Positions 37,691-49,815 of a DNA stretch of 64,000 bases are shown in pieces. Within the stretch, counting starts at the first letter, position 1; every line of letters starts with the position of its first letter. A program made the translations under genes and the position numbers. Where the stretch lies: assembly GCA_001936135.1 (NCBI GenBank), contig CP012816.1, positions 747,501 through 811,500 on the forward strand, written 5' to 3'. The notes under the pieces were generated by a model that was not told where the DNA came from, did not search any database, and worked only from the letters and a program-made list of their open reading frames with translations. Source of the DNA: Saccharomycopsis fibuligera x Saccharomycopsis cf. fibuligera. Lineage: Eukaryota > Ascomycota > Saccharomycetes > Ascoideales > Saccharomycopsidaceae.

Positions 37691-39367
37691 ATGGCGCAGC
37701 TCAATTCAAAACAAAGTGCTAATGGCGCTAAAAGATGTTTATCCATAACATCAGAAGCTTTGGCCCCTATTTTTCATACAATATACTACGGAACTTTAGT
37801 TCATACACCATCTTTAGGCAATTTGGAGGCATTACCTCAAGCTGCTGTTCTCGTGAATCAAGAAGGTACTATAAAGGATATTATCAGAAACTGCCAGTCC
37901 AAAGACAAATTACAATTGGATCTAATAGATAAACATAAGCTCGATTCCAGAAAAATCAAGGTCGTTGACATCACATCTAGTCCCTATCAATTTTTTTTCC
38001 CGGGTTTTATTGATACTCATATACATGCCCCACAATTCCCAAATAACGGTATCTTTGGCAACTCTACTCTACTAGACTGGTTGGAAACATACACGTTTCC
38101 CTTGGAAGCATCTTTCAAAGACATAGAAAAAGCACACTCTATTTATTCCAAAGTGGTGGATCAGACCTTGAGAAATGGCACCACTACTGCTTCTTATTTC
38201 GCAACAATCCACCCTGAAGCTACTAAACTATTGGCCAATATCTGCTACAAAGTGGGGCAGCGATCATTGATTGGCAGAGTTTGTATGGATGATAACTCTC
38301 CTGATTTTTACTCCGAATCTCACGAAGAATTGCAAAAAAATACACTTGAGGTATGCGACCACATAAAAAAGTTGCAAAAACTTCTGCAGGAGAATCCTCA
38401 TTATAATAGACAAGACGATACCTTATTGGTACAACCTACACTAACTCCGAGATTTGCACCATCTTGCACTTCTAAGTCATTGTCCTGGTTAGGTGAATTG
38501 AGATCAGAGCACAATTTTCATGTCCAATCGCATGTTTCTGAAAATGTGGATGAAATAGCAATGGTCGCCAAACTTTTCCCGCAGTCAAAGAATTACACTG
38601 CAGTTTATGATGATCATAATCTATTATCAGACAAGACTGTTTTAGCTCACGGGGTCCATTTGACAAAAGATGAGAAAAGTATCTTGCAACGGGCCAAAAC
38701 AGGCATTTCGCATTGCCCAATATCCAATAGTTCCATAACTTCTGGTGAAGCAAAAATAAGATCATTGCTTGATTCTAATATAAAAGTTGGTCTTGGTACT
38801 GATGTCTCTGGGGGATTTTCTCCATCTATATTGTCGGTGGCACGTCAAGCACTTTTAGTATCCAGACACTTGGCTATGAAAACTCAACAAGATAATGATA
38901 AGTTGTCGGTAAATGATGTGCTTTACTTAGCAACAGCTGGAGGAGCAAAATGTTTAGCGTTGGATTCTATTTTGGGTGATTTCCAGATTGGCAAAAAATG
39001 GGAAGCTCAGTTGGTAGATTTAAGATCAAATGGATCACAAATAGATATTTTCAATTGGCAAATACCTTCATTTCTCCTTGGACGCGAAGCAAAACAGTTG
39101 CATAATGCTGTTAATACAGTGCAGAGTTCAAATGCAGTTGAAGACCTTTTGTTTAACATTCAAACTGATTCTAGTGTAGAGATTCAGTCAACTAGTTCTA
39201 ATGACGGTGGATTTGATAATTCCGAACTAAACAAAGACGGAACGTTTTCAGAAAAGGACAAACAGAAATTTGAGGATTTGATTGCAAAATGGTTGTTCAA
39301 TGGTGATGACAGAAATACTGTGAGAGTTTACGTGAATGGGAGATGTGTTGTTAATAAATCAAGCTGA
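37691..39367 (+). CDS. GUD1: Guanine deaminase
   Basis: 558 aa from the ATG at 37691; the open frame five codons earlier starts at TTG. An amidohydrolase of the ATZ/TRZ type with all metal and active-site pieces: GFIDTHIHAPQF (zinc ligands H110, H112), PTLTPRFAPSCT, HVQSHVSEN, VLAHGVHLT and GLGTDVSGG with the terminal Asp. It matches S. cerevisiae Gud1 (YDL238C, 489 aa), with about 70 extra residues split between the N-terminus and a Ser/Asp-rich insert near residue 490. Reaction: guanine + water to xanthine + ammonia, a cytosolic purine-salvage/catabolism step. Its 3' end opens on the 14.6 kb gene-poor interval. Confidence 0.95.
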   Translation: MAQLNSKQSANGAKRCLSITSEALAPIFHTIYYGTLVHTPSLGNLEALPQAAVLVNQEGTIKDIIRNCQSKDKLQLDLIDKHKLDSRKIKVVDITSSPYQFFFPGFIDTHIHAPQFPNNGIFGNSTLLDWLETYTFPLEASFKDIEKAHSIYSKVVDQTLRNGTTTASYFATIHPEATKLLANICYKVGQRSLIGRVCMDDNSPDFYSESHEELQKNTLEVCDHIKKLQKLLQENPHYNRQDDTLLVQPTLTPRFAPSCTSKSLSWLGELRSEHNFHVQSHVSENVDEIAMVAKLFPQSKNYTAVYDDHNLLSDKTVLAHGVHLTKDEKSILQRAKTGISHCPISNSSITSGEAKIRSLLDSNIKVGLGTDVSGGFSPSILSVARQALLVSRHLAMKTQQDNDKLSVNDVLYLATAGGAKCLALDSILGDFQIGKKWEAQLVDLRSNGSQIDIFNWQIPSFLLGREAKQLHNAVNTVQSSNAVEDLLFNIQTDSSVEIQSTSSNDGGFDNSELNKDGTFSEKDKQKFEDLIAKWLFNGDDRNTVRVYVNGRCVVNKSS

Positions 39368-40100
39368 TTATTGAGTGTCGTATGATCAAAAACTCAAGTC
39401 TTTTTGCACTGAATAAAAAGCTTCGCATCACATTGTTAAGTTTTTGTACGCTATTATGACATACCATCTATAATTTAGTACATAAGTATACTTTTTTTGT
39501 AGCTCCTGACAGAAGACTTTTAGATAATTTGTCCTAAATGTTAGTTTTTTTGTTTTTTTGTTTTTTTTTTTTGTTTTTTTTTTTGCAGTCCCACTTTATT
39601 TGGAAGGTCTAATAATGTGTAGTGGGGACTGATTTTGGTAAATCAAGCAACAGTGTATTACTTATATACATCTGAATAGAAAACAGTGGACACTCTTGGT
39701 TAAATAGTCAAGTTTCAAGGACTGCCGTTGTAAACAACAATTCAACTCGTAGACAAGAAACCAATGGTCACCACCTGCGGTTGAGTTCTTAAGTAATGGG
39801 CATCCAAAAAAGCAAAGGAAAGAAAGTAGTTGAACTGAAGGTGGACTTATGCTACATAATTTTAGAAAAGCAAATATTCAAATAATCAAACATATTGAAT
39901 CTAAATACAAGAAATAAATATCACGACTTTCGTGTTCAGACATTGCAATAGATTATATGATGGCAAATGAATGTTTGTTCTCTACGGGAAATGACATTAT
40001 TAAGCTGCGTATTGTTTACGAAGAAAACACTATGATTGAACATCAGGGAGAAAGGCAAAAATTTACAATATAAAAATTTTCTCTTTAAATCGCAACAGAA

Positions 40101-40159
40101 ATGGGTTTCAACATCAAGAATAGTAGGTACATGTTCATTAGTCTGATTTTTCTTTTCTC

Positions 40160-40200
<41 letters not shown>

Positions 40201-40328
40201 TAGAGATGGACATTACTTTATTCCAGATCGCAAAGGCTTGTATTGACAGGGTTCCTCATTTAAAAAAATTTCATCCATATCAGCTTAAATTGAGAACCGT
40301 CAAGAAACCAAATTTGCTAATCCCTTAA
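40101..40328 (+). CDS. Possible small spliced gene, about 48 codons (weak)
   Basis: An ATG frame is interrupted by a 33-nt T run. If the stretch from GTAGGT (40124) to TTTGTAG (40203) is an intron, the exons join in frame to MGFNIKNK plus MDITLFQIAKACIDRVPHL and a basic end (LKLRTVKKPNLLIP). The second part looks protein-like and basic, but the 5' splice site is non-standard, there is no TACTAAC, and I recognise no family. Unspliced, the frame is also open through the T run as poly-Phe. Confidence 0.15.
40167..40199 (+). repeat. Poly(T) run of 33 nt
   Basis: T homopolymer preceded by a CT-rich tract (40149-40166), inside the desert. Confidence 0.95.
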
Positions 40329-43300
40329 AACCAATGTAGAATACTTTGTTTTAGATCAGCTAAACTATAATTATTCATCTAGTTTATCTAATGAGGCAAA
40401 ATTTTCAAAATTAATTTCAGAAAAAAAAAAAAAAAGAGCTATATTTCTGCTTGCGTCCAAAAGGGGAAAGTTGCGCACTGAGAATAATTTGAGAACATTT
40501 CCATTGAAAAAATTTTTATTTCAGAGAAAAAGAGTAATCTCAATCAAGAGTAGTTGGACCGTGAACAAGTGAAAGCACTTTCTGCAGCTATTGCTTTTTC
40601 TTACTCGTTGTTGCCTGCTAGTTTAGATTTGGAACCTTGAATTTCGCTATGATTTGAAATTGAGCAATGGGACACCTTTCCTGCTTCTTTTACTGAAAGC
40701 ATACAGTCGTTGAATGATAACCGCAAATTGTGCATGATGCTTGTATTGATCTGCTTATTATGTGCTTCTTTTTTTTTTTTAGCGTAAACTCTTTGCCTAC
40801 TTTTTAAGAAAATGTTAATACGTAAAAATTGAAAACCGGGATTCTGTACGAAACATGTCTTTCAGGTTCTGAACTATTTTTGTATAGCTGCTCAACTCAA
40901 CATCACAGGACTTATAATTATGTGGGTCTCAGCTATTGATACTCACAAACACTTGATGAACCTGTTAATGTGCTTAATTCGATCTACTATACATTACATG
41001 CGACCGTTAAAAAACCGCTTTACGTGAAAGAGAATATTCTTACGAAGAGGTAAAAAGCATTCAAGCATGAGATGCGAAACTCCAATTAGGCAAGAGTTTC
41101 TGCTGTCTATCAACTTTTGCTGCATGATGACTTCATATAATAGAAAAACAATATACAAATGGATAGATGAACCCGGCTGAAAGAAAAAAAAAGTTTGAAA
41201 ACATTCTATAAATAGAAAAAAACTTGCAGATCGTCTCTAGAAAGAGTAGCTTTTTCTTTGGTTCATTTATTCTTGTTGTTACCGTTCATCAAAATTTTTG
41301 GTTTGCCCTGTCGCTTAAACAAGCTAATTTGTCGATTCACTAAAAACCCAAAGACGACAGTGAATGAAAAAGCTCAATGAAATATTGACTATTTTGGGCA
41401 GCTATAAGATAAAAAGTCTAAACAGAAAAAGTGACGGGAAGCATAGCAAGAAAAACACTAAAAATAAAATTTTCTCCAGTGCCGCTGCTGCACCACCGAC
41501 AGTAAAATTTTGGGTCCGTGTGGGCGTGGGAAATCGAATAACAAAAATTATATGCTCATAATTTTGGATACAATATCAATACAGTGTCTGGAAAAAAAAA
41601 TTTTTTTTATTTAATTTTGATGGTATTCACTTGCGGGGATTCGATCTTACACAACCTGTTTTTCGCCAGTAAAAAACTTAAGACGTAAAGTGGTTGCTCG
41701 TTTAGAAAACTTGACCACTATTGCCACCAATTAACTCTTCGTATATCAGCGGAAATAAATATGCAGACATGAGATATCAAGAGGCAATATGGGGCTCTAT
41801 TTTGTGTCTCTCAAACGGGCGCCTTTGTAGTTATGTTTTGCTGGCATTTTTTTTTTTTTTTTTTTTTTTAATAGCCTACGGGCATTATCAGTGACTATTC
41901 ACATTATATACCCAAATTGAACAGAAGGATATGAGGTACCTTCTATATAAAAGATGAATCAATAAATATTCTTGCAACTTTTTGTACCTATTTCTTATAA
42001 TCAACGTGCCGTATGATCCTGCGTTCCTTAGGCATAGTCGTGATATATTTAGAACACGTAATTGTACGGTAATAATTATTGGACGATTTAAATTTTGCTG
42101 TTGTTTATTTCTATACGATATATTGGTAAAGTGTTTGGGGAAAATTTTGCTGTAATGAATTTTGTAAGTGCTGAATTGTGTGATTAATATCTTGAAAGCA
42201 TTTTAATAAAAATTTGAGTACAGATACCATAAAGCCAAAAGTATTATTCAACCTTTAAACCTATGGATTTACCTGCCTACGTTACTATAACTCGCAGCAA
42301 ATATACAGCAGTATAATCAACAAAAAGCTTTTGTAATGCTAATTGCAGGCTGCAGTTTTACAATTGATTTCAAAACCTACACCTGTTAGCAAGTATTAAA
42401 ATCGCATTGCTTGTATAAAAATGGTAATTTAAAGAATGTCTCGCCAATGTTTGACAAACACACACAACGGTGTTTTATTTTCGACAAAGTCATCCTCTAT
42501 TATAATGACTAGCAAAAGACCCATCTAAAGAAACTGTTTCATGGCATATTTGATCGTTCTAGTACACAGAAATGAATAGAAAAAGAAGCAGGTCATGTTC
42601 GTAAAAACAAATCAGAGTCTTTTTATTTAAGGATTCAAAAATAATAATCGAGCAAAAATTTAGTATACACGTAACACAAAAAGCCATTAATCAAAGAAAA
42701 AGCAAAAACTTTTTTTTTCACCAAAAAAAAAAAAAAAGAAAAAAAAAGAAATAAAAATAAAAAAAAAAAACAGAACTAAAGAAGTGTATTCATAAATAGG
42801 TGAGCGCTGTACAGCACACTCGAAGCCAGGGATTGAAGAGGCATTCAACAAGCTGAAGACACTGGGCAAAATTAATATGTTAAGTAGACAAAGTCATAAC
42901 TCTTGTTTCAATATGATGCAAAAAGCCAATACAAATAATACACAAACACAGAAAGTAATGTTAGATATAGATATCGACCTCTAATAGTTAATATTCGTAA
43001 AAAAAGATAATAGAAAAAACTATAGTACAATAGCAACTTGATGGTAAAACAAAAATATAGCGAACAAAAACCAAATAGGATAAAACAAAGAACCAACCAA
43101 AAATGATAAAATGATTCTAGGCTGTGATAAATAATATAATATAGCAACAAAAGTAAAAGAACATAACAACCAGAACTAAGGAAACTTATAAAAAAAAAAA
43201 AAAAAAAAAAAACTGCAACAGTGGCATCCAGTGCAACCATAAATGTCACCCAGTTTAGTGAGTGTATTTGCATGGCCAAGTATCGAGTAGAAGTATAAAA

Positions 43301-45304
43301 GAAAGGAAATAGCAGCAAGGAATTGCAACTCGATGGCAGTGTCGCTAGCAACAACATACCAGATCAACCAGTATTGGGATTAATGATCACTTAACTCCAA
43401 AAAAATGACGATAATGAAGTAAAAAAAAAAAAAAAAAAAAAAAAAGTATGAGACAAAATACAACGGTGTAGTTGAAATGAGCGTGAGCAGGAATACCAGT
43501 TTAAGAAGCTGCGAAATAAAAAGCGAAGAAAGTAAAAGCCAGGAATAAATTGTCTCTTAAGCAGTAGACGTGTTAAAGGAATTTTTTCTCTATTTCTTTT
43601 TGTGTTGATAAAGGTAAAGCCTGATCTTTTTTCAGTTTCTTTTTTCTATAAGTAACTTGAGATAGCGAGGTTATAGTATTCGTTCAATCGTTAATGAATC
43701 TTGGTGGGCCGGTGAAGCTGATGTTTAACAACGGCTGGCTTAATCCACCCAAGGATAATTGCACTTTGAGCAATTCTGTTTTTTGCAGCATGTACATTGC
43801 TGGAAAAAATCTGGATTTTTAGTACGACAGTGGCAGCAGCACCAGTAGACGATACTTGGATCATCACAGTCGTAACCGTATTCTTCACTGTAAACTTTGT
43901 TGATCATGTTCAATTGTGACTTGTTTTGAATTATTTTTTTTGGGGGCTAACCTGGCTGATTGTTCAGCAACGTGTGTCTTCAGATGTATTGATACAAAGA
44001 GGCTCAAGATAGCAAGAAACTAGAATGTCTGCTTGCTTCTCAAGGTTTTCTCAAAAATATATTCACCAACTGTAGATGGCCAACTCTTCGATTATGGGAT
44101 CAGAAAATGGTGGGATCGGACAATTTATCGATGATGTAATTTTCTCCAGTATAGAAAAATGCGGGCGCGGAATTGATGAGCTTCCGGTAATTTTAAGTAA
44201 GGAACGACTGTGTGAGACCGGAATGCGTAATATGTGATGCACAAACCAAGAGTGGAAGAAACGCTGAAAAGTTCTCGAGTGGAAGGATGATTTGTGTGAA
44301 ATAGGAACTAAAGTGGCAATAGAAAAGGAAAGGTACAACAAGTAAGATAAAATCAAAACGGTAGCAAGAATGTCGAGGTGGGAAACGTTATGCTTTTATA
44401 TCATTACGCATTTCTAGGGTGTTTCGGTTCGGGTGTTATTGAAAGTCCATGCAACCATAAGCGTACCATTCACTCAGTGATATCAAACAAGTCAAAACAG
44501 CCCATAATTTACTAATCACTCGCGGTGAAAGCAAGAATGAGCGTAATACAATCAATTGAGAGTGCGAAAGAAGAAAAAAGAAGCGTCTGCGCTGTAAAAA
44601 CATACATGCATCAGTAAGATGCAGGCAAATATGTTTACAAGCATGTTTCTATGCGAAATGCACTCACTACTGCACATACCACTGCACCTTGCAGCATGAT
44701 GTGATTCTGTAAGAAGCCCGCATGTACCTGACATTACAGAATCCTACCTAAACCGTCACATTCATTATTATCATCGTTACCACCGCTTGCCATTACCATT
44801 AATTATTTTGCGAATAGAAGTTTTGGTTCGCGCCTAATGATCAACACAGATTGAAATTATTGACAGAAGCCTTTGAACAACATTGTGGACATAGAGTCTG
44901 TGACTTGCCCCAGCACTGTGCATGATGCTAGAGCTATCGTTGATGCGATTGCTAATGCACGTTGTGGGTGCCTTGCTCCTTGCATAATGACCCGCCCTAC
45001 TTAGTATTAGGGCTGCCTTTGAGTGACTACACCCAGCAACAGTACGAGAGCAGCGAAGAAAGAGCACTAATTAATTGAAATATGGGGAATTCCGGTTCCA
45101 CAGTTCGGTCGGCGCGACATACGCTGCAGGCCACTTAAACTACCAAATGGCTTGAACAAAAATCCGGTGGGTATGGAGACGTTTAACTGTCGAATTGCGC
45201 CGAATAATTGCTACTTATGTATGGTATATTATTGATATAAGCTGCTGCTTGCTTTGATATGCTTGTCAAATGGTATTTAATGTGATCTCAGTCAAGTTGT
45301 TGTC

Positions 45305-45331
45305 AAAAAAAAAAAAAAAAAAAAAAAAAAA
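45305..45331 (+). repeat. Poly(A) run of 27 nt
   Basis: A homopolymer in the middle of the desert. Confidence 0.9.
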
Positions 45332-48300
45332 GTTAATAGATAATCAAAGAAAATAACTACTATGCCAAGTAGCTCGTACCCCACGATCAAACCTTTTTCC
45401 TATTTATAAACCCGAATATTATTAATACGCTGGGGAAAATCAATCTGAACTCGGAAATTGTGGACCGTGTTCACTAACAAATTTTCTTTAGGCAAAGACA
45501 AAGCCTTGAAAGGAAGAATTAGACCGACCCATATATAGCTTGCAATGTTATCGCCTTGCAGCAAGAGCGACGGCTATTTCCCGTCCTCCCCAGCTGCGAA
45601 AAAGTGCTTACTGAACCATGCTGACTCTCGCATATCCACATGCAGTTCGCTGGTGAAATGAAACGTTGCAACAGAAGCTAGCGAACTAAACCTCCGCAAG
45701 TTAAAACATGTTAGAGCTGACAAGATGGAAGAATAGCGTTCTCAAGAAAAGGAGCAGCTTATATCCATAATACCAGAAATAAAAACCAAAACTACACAGA
45801 ATTCTCAATCATCCGTCATGCTTTCACTTTTGGTGATGTTGCTTCTGCTTGCTTCTTTTTGCAAGGTGCGTTTGGGACTTTTGGCCATCAATTATAGTTT
45901 GTAGATGAAACATTACCCTCCAAACATGTACTCGCATTACACTACATATTTTAGCTTAAAATTTGAATTGGAAAGCGGAGGTCCACTCAACAGGGGAATT
46001 TGGCGATGGCAGGAGTTACGGTAATCATTGATCGTCCTCGGAGAAAATAGTGATTGAGATGATGATAGTGGTAGCGATTGATAGTGAAGGTGAGCCACAC
46101 TGCTGCAAAACTGCCAGCACTACTGCCTGTGTGGTGATGTTTTCAAATCCTCAATTACATTGCTGGACTGCTCAAGTTTGTCTTGCAGCTGGCCGCACTA
46201 CAGCGTAATTTTGAAGTTGAACCCTTTAATATTAATTGCTTTCTATCCGCGTCGGGTTCTGAAATCTACTTACTATGACAAAGAACGGGCCGATTGTGGA
46301 GAAGAAAAAAGCAGCTTTCGTTGATTGCTATTGTGTGTGCCTATTCAGGAAGACAGTGAAACTAGTTCAGAACAACAGTGTACCTCAAAAAATATTGAGA
46401 TTTCTCAATTACTATAGTTTGGGTGGTGTGTGGTGTTTTTTTCATATATTTTCTTTGACAAAAATTCGCATCTCAAGAAAGTCTAAAATGCCGGTCATCA
46501 AAAACTGAAACATACAAACCATCAAAGTTCAAGTTGCCGGCAATTTGGTACTTTTTTATCAGCCCAAGATTGCTAAAAAAAAGGCTGGACTTAAAGATTT
46601 TCAACAAGAATAGCAAATGTTTTCGATTTGCAAGCATAAAATATTTATAGTTGCGAAACTTTACTTTATTATCAAAGCATGGAAATACTCGCGGAGTTGT
46701 CAGTAATTTAGATTTTTCTTATTATACAACTCCGTACAAGTGATTATTAAGATCTGAACAGATGAATTTTACTGTGTGAATAAAATTCGTACCTTAACTT
46801 GTTAGTATGGATAATTGTGGAAACCTAACCTTGCAAAAATAGTGACTGCAGGAGACAATTAGGACCAACTGAAATTCGCTCTATTATACAGAAAAAACAC
46901 AATACTGTTGTTCATTGACAGGAGGCTATTCTGGCAGTGGCGGTCATACTGTTGATTTGAAGCTATGGTATTCTAGCAAAACCAGAATAGTTCTTTACAC
47001 GAGTGCCATTCCTTGCAGTTAATTTCTTGCATATGTAGCACCCTGATGACCCTTATCAGGGTATGCTAATTTTGTGTTCTGGAAACCCAACCACTATTCA
47101 GCAAGGATAAATCCTTGCAAAGGGACAAAAAAAAAAGAATACAAAAAGAAAAACCAGGAAGGCAAACTCCAAAAAGCTTCACTTGCAATAATTTACTATT
47201 GTTCCAATTATTAAAAAGAAGCATTTTGTTTTACCTTATCAGTGACTCCTCAAATGAACTTCTCCGAAACGTGAACATGTGCATACAACATGAAGAAGGT
47301 TGGAAAAGACACAACTTTTAGATAATTAGATATAAGATATCAGTTTGTTTATAATCCATTGCAGGTGCTTCTAATTCATCATAAATGCTTCTCGTATAAA
47401 TAATCGGGAAGTTGTATTATCTTGGATACAGTCAACGTTCTGCTGCCCAAATGAATCCTTGAACTTCAGGTTACCGTACCATGAGAATTTACAGTAAGAC
47501 TATATATTCTCTAAGCAACAAAATCTGTCCAATGTTTTGAATGGACAATATTTTGTAGCGTGTACTGCAACGGCTCACTTTTCAAACAAATTTTGAATTA
47601 TAAAGGTTAGCACATGAGCTATATGTTAGTCTGAAAGTAAGAATATTTTTTCCTTAGACAGGATAGCAGCGCGATTGAATATCGCAGCCCAGTGTTACTG
47701 GCAATCCTTAAGATCTGTGCGCGATACGTAAGGTTCCGAGAAATTAGGTTGTATCAAGCGATTTTAGTTTCAAGTAAAGCGGACATGTTAAGCAGATACG
47801 CAAAACGTAAAGAACGTGTTCTAATCAATTTCTCGAAAATGATTCAAAAGGTTCTTTGGAAAAGCTTCTTTAACCGTTTTGTTTAAATAGGCGTTTCGTT
47901 TTTTAAGTGTTAATACGTTTAAAATGTGCGTGTGATTTTTTTGGCATGTATAACAGCTTCTACTATTTCGCAGTGATGTAGCCGTTATCAAACGTAAACT
48001 TGGTGTTTGAACGTTTCTTGAACAGTGGATATATGACGTAGATACGCCAGTTAGCTGTCTTAATTAGTATCACATTGTGCGGTGCCTCTGTCATGCAGGT
48101 TACTGAGGTCAAAAACACATTGCAAAGTGATAGAAAGTCACTGATGTTTTGAGTACTTTTGTAGATTGTTTGCAAGAGATAGCGAAGCAGGCTAAACCAA
48201 AATGACATCACACGAGTTTCAAATTTTTTGAAGCTTTCTATCGCTTTTTGGCTAACTAATCAGTATAGTTCGTTATTTACAGATATACCCAATTTTATTT

Positions 48301-49700
48301 ATTTAATCTACAGTGTGAGGCATGCTATTTGAAACACGGACTACGCATGATTAGACACCTACAATGCTCTAGCATTAATTATCTCGTTGTATAGCTTCAA
48401 GCCCTTATTTAAATCCCAGTTTACAAAAATGATATTTAGGGATCTTCAATTTTAGACTGCAAAAATTTTACTAATCTGGGACGTTAAAAGTCCGCCAAAT
48501 AATTAACGAAAACAAAAAAATACGACGGGAAATAATAGAGGGCGTAAATAATACGCTTTTAGCACGTCTTAACATTATGATTACATATATTTAGCCATCC
48601 CTTTTGTATTAGTCTTGTTAATGTTACTGTTTTGATTAATCATATTATAAACGCTGGACATACTAATTTTCCCCACATGAACATCCTCAGCAAAATTCTT
48701 TGAACCATAGATGCTCAATTACCGAGCTCCCCAGCCTCGTTGACGAGAGCATTAGTCTTGATCAAGATTGCAAGGCGCGTAAATAGGAAACATTCTAGGT
48801 TATTGAATGATACTGCAGCGCTGTGAATTGCCTCGTGCTAGTTCAATATACCGGGATAATCCCATATAGATCCAAGGAATTTAGCAGTGAAGTTTCTAAA
48901 GGAGAAAAAGCGCTTTACTCGGTTCTGATTTTTTTCATGCGAGCAAGTAGATCAAGGGCAACTGTCCAGGGGTTAGGTTGAGCATGCTGGTGATTGATAT
49001 TGACTGCCAATGTATGTCTTATTATGTAAAAAAATAAAAAACCCTGCCAGCTTCGATATAATAATACATCAAAAACCCTCAGCAATCACCGCTTCTTTGC
49101 AATTGTTGAACAACGCGAGCAATCTTCAGCAGAAGATGTGGCTTTTCCAGCAATATTTGTGTAATTTGAAATTAAAATAATTTTACCACATAAATATTAA
49201 AAACATCACAGCATTAACAATCCAAGATGGACTGCCTTGGGATAGGACAGCACTCTGTTTTAAAAAAAGACGAGTGGCTAAAAAAATTTAGATGAACAAA
49301 CGGAGATTCCCAAAAATGGGCACCACCACGCAATGAAAGTATGACAATTCGGCAGTTGAGTTAAGTTATTCTTTTGATCCTCAACTCTCTATTACAATTT
49401 TGAGAGTTATTTTGATTAATAGAAAAGCCGAATGAGTAATAATAGTGGCAAGATGACTTCATAAAAAAACGACGTCGTCTTTTTACCTAAAATGTTGGAT
49501 TTACAGCACGTAAGATAACTATATTTTTTGGTAGCAAGAACCAATATGCCATTCATCCTAGTAATATCGCCATGCTGGCTGCTCCTGGCATCGTCACATA
49601 AATTAGCATAAAATTCAGCAAGTAACAATAGCAGTATTGAGCTCCTTTATTTGAGGAACACTAACCAAAACCTCCCCTTAATTGTTGTGCGTTGCCCTTG

Positions 49701-49815
49701 CGGTACAATTGATTAGCCTGTTACACGGTGCGGTACGTGACGGTACGGTTTCGGTGCTCTCGGAAAGCACACCGTTACCGACGGTAGACCGGTCGGAAAT
49801 AAGTAATCGACGGTA
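49701..49815 (+). promoter_or_regulatory. CGGTA/TACCG cluster with hairpin
   Basis: Six CGGTA or TACCG pentamers in 115 bp (49701, 49731, 49741, 49776, 49782, 49811), two of them 10 bp apart. Between them a hairpin can form: CGGTGCT (49752-49758) pairs with AGCACACCG (49766-49774) across a 7-nt loop with a small bulge. It stands out as a GC-rich island in AT-rich DNA; possible Zn2Cys6 binding array or structured RNA segment. Confidence 0.35.

Noticed and set aside
41625-41665. GGATTCGATC resembles a tRNA B box
   Set aside because: The flanking bases cannot form a 5-bp T stem on either strand and no A box or acceptor stem was found.
46275-46508. 77-codon ATG frame in the desert
   Set aside because: No recognisable family, no promoter signal, and within the length expected by chance in 13 kb of DNA.
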